From: REEB470 sp032117095
Lineage (GTDB): Bacteria > Bacillota > Bacilli > Paenibacillales > YIM-B00363
NCBI GenBank assembly: GCA_032117095.1
Contig: JAULZZ010000057.1
Coordinates: 1-14,446 of the forward strand
Direction: 5' to 3'
DNA length: 14,446 bases
Numbering within the stretch: the first letter of the stretch is position 1; each line of letters opens with the position of its first letter. The notes below the pieces were generated by a model. It searched no databases. It had not been told where the DNA came from and saw nothing but the letters and a program-made list of their open reading frames with translations. The translations under genes were made by a program, and so were the position numbers. Shown here piece by piece: positions 14,176 to 14,446 of this stretch.

Positions 14176-14446
14176 ATGGGAGCGCAGGCGTGGAGGAACA
14201 GCTGGCGGGAACGATTACTTTTTTTTTGTTTCATCGGGCTGTTGTTTATAGTGGGACAACCCGCAGGAGAGGCCGAGGAGGGGATGAACAACAATGACAA
14301 GTGGATCAATACGATGAATGAACACGCAAAAAAAGCATATGAAACAATGGAGCAGGGATGTCAACGTACGGATTGTTACGTGTACGTGCGCCAACAACTC
14401 GAACAAGTCGTCAAAGGCGCATCACACATTTCCTATGCGGGCGTCA
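14176..14446 (+). CDS. Exported protein, 5' part (YpjB-like by position; cut by window edge)
   Basis: An open frame starts at ATG 14176 and runs off the window end (90 codons visible). AAGGGGGG at 14161-14168 lies 7 nt upstream, while the ATG at 14169 touches that site. The N-terminus is a signal peptide: basic WRNSWRER, a hydrophobic core (LLFFCFIGLLFIV, about residues 14-26), then a likely cleavage after GEA. The mature part is helical and hydrophilic with two Cys eight to ten residues apart (QGCQRTDCYVYV region). In B. subtilis the sporulation gene ypjB lies shortly after qcrC and also encodes an exported helical protein. The match here is by position and general character only. No good promoter was found upstream. 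Confidence 0.7.
   Translation, partial: MGAQAWRNSWRERLLFFCFIGLLFIVGQPAGEAEEGMNNNDKWINTMNEHAKKAYETMEQGCQRTDCYVYVRQQLEQVVKGASHISYAGV

Noticed and set aside
1..14446. CRISPR arrays, tRNA, rRNA, prophage or defence genes
   Set aside because: No regularly spaced repeats, cloverleaf-like sequences or phage/defence family motifs were seen anywhere in the window.

Overview
This window looks like a draft chromosome segment from a Gram-positive, endospore-lineage Bacilli-type bacterium. Gene content and order fit an Alicyclobacillaceae- or Bacillaceae-like genome of intermediate GC. The evidence is a trpEDCFBA-hisC-tyrA aromatic supraoperon followed by a DUF2487 (YpiF-like) gene and a Bacillus-type menaquinol:cytochrome c reductase operon, qcrABC. 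QcrB has the Bacillus-type Cys43, and QcrC is a fused subunit IV/cytochrome c. The genus cannot be fixed from this sequence alone. A run of ten N inside trpB marks a scaffold join.

Layout, all on the + strand: (1) 3-701, the C-terminal end of an FAD-dependent oxidoreductase with an SLH-like tail. (2) 758-8960, eight tightly packed genes (trpE, trpD, trpC, trpF, trpB, trpA, hisC, tyrA). They turn chorismate into tryptophan and supply a transaminase and a dehydrogenase for tyrosine/phenylalanine. Most junctions overlap by 4-17 nt, so one translationally coupled transcript is likely. No trpG and no leader or attenuator is visible. (3) 8961-9381, a 421-nt non-coding stretch with a good extended -10 promoter, then an ECF sigma factor (9382-9966) and a two-TM membrane protein that is probably its anti-sigma partner (9968-10516). 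(4) 10527-10820, a MITE-like element with 31-bp imperfect terminal inverted repeats. (5) 10913-11311, the DUF2487 gene. (6) 11312-11726, a 415-nt leader with two hairpins and a near-consensus sigma-A promoter, then qcrA-qcrB-qcrC (11727-13929) closed by a strong intrinsic terminator. (7) 13992-14095, a second short MITE-like element. (8) 14176 to the window end, the start of an exported protein in the position of ypjB.

The most interesting points are these. The sigma/anti-sigma pair and a mobile element sit where relatives carry aroA(E)-ypiA-ypiB. The membrane partner lacks the zinc anti-sigma motif. Two different MITE-like elements share TACTAA ends and apparent TTA target duplications. The trpB reading-frame break is an assembly gap whose true length can be predicted. 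No CRISPR array, tRNA, rRNA, prophage or obviously new defence-type system was found.
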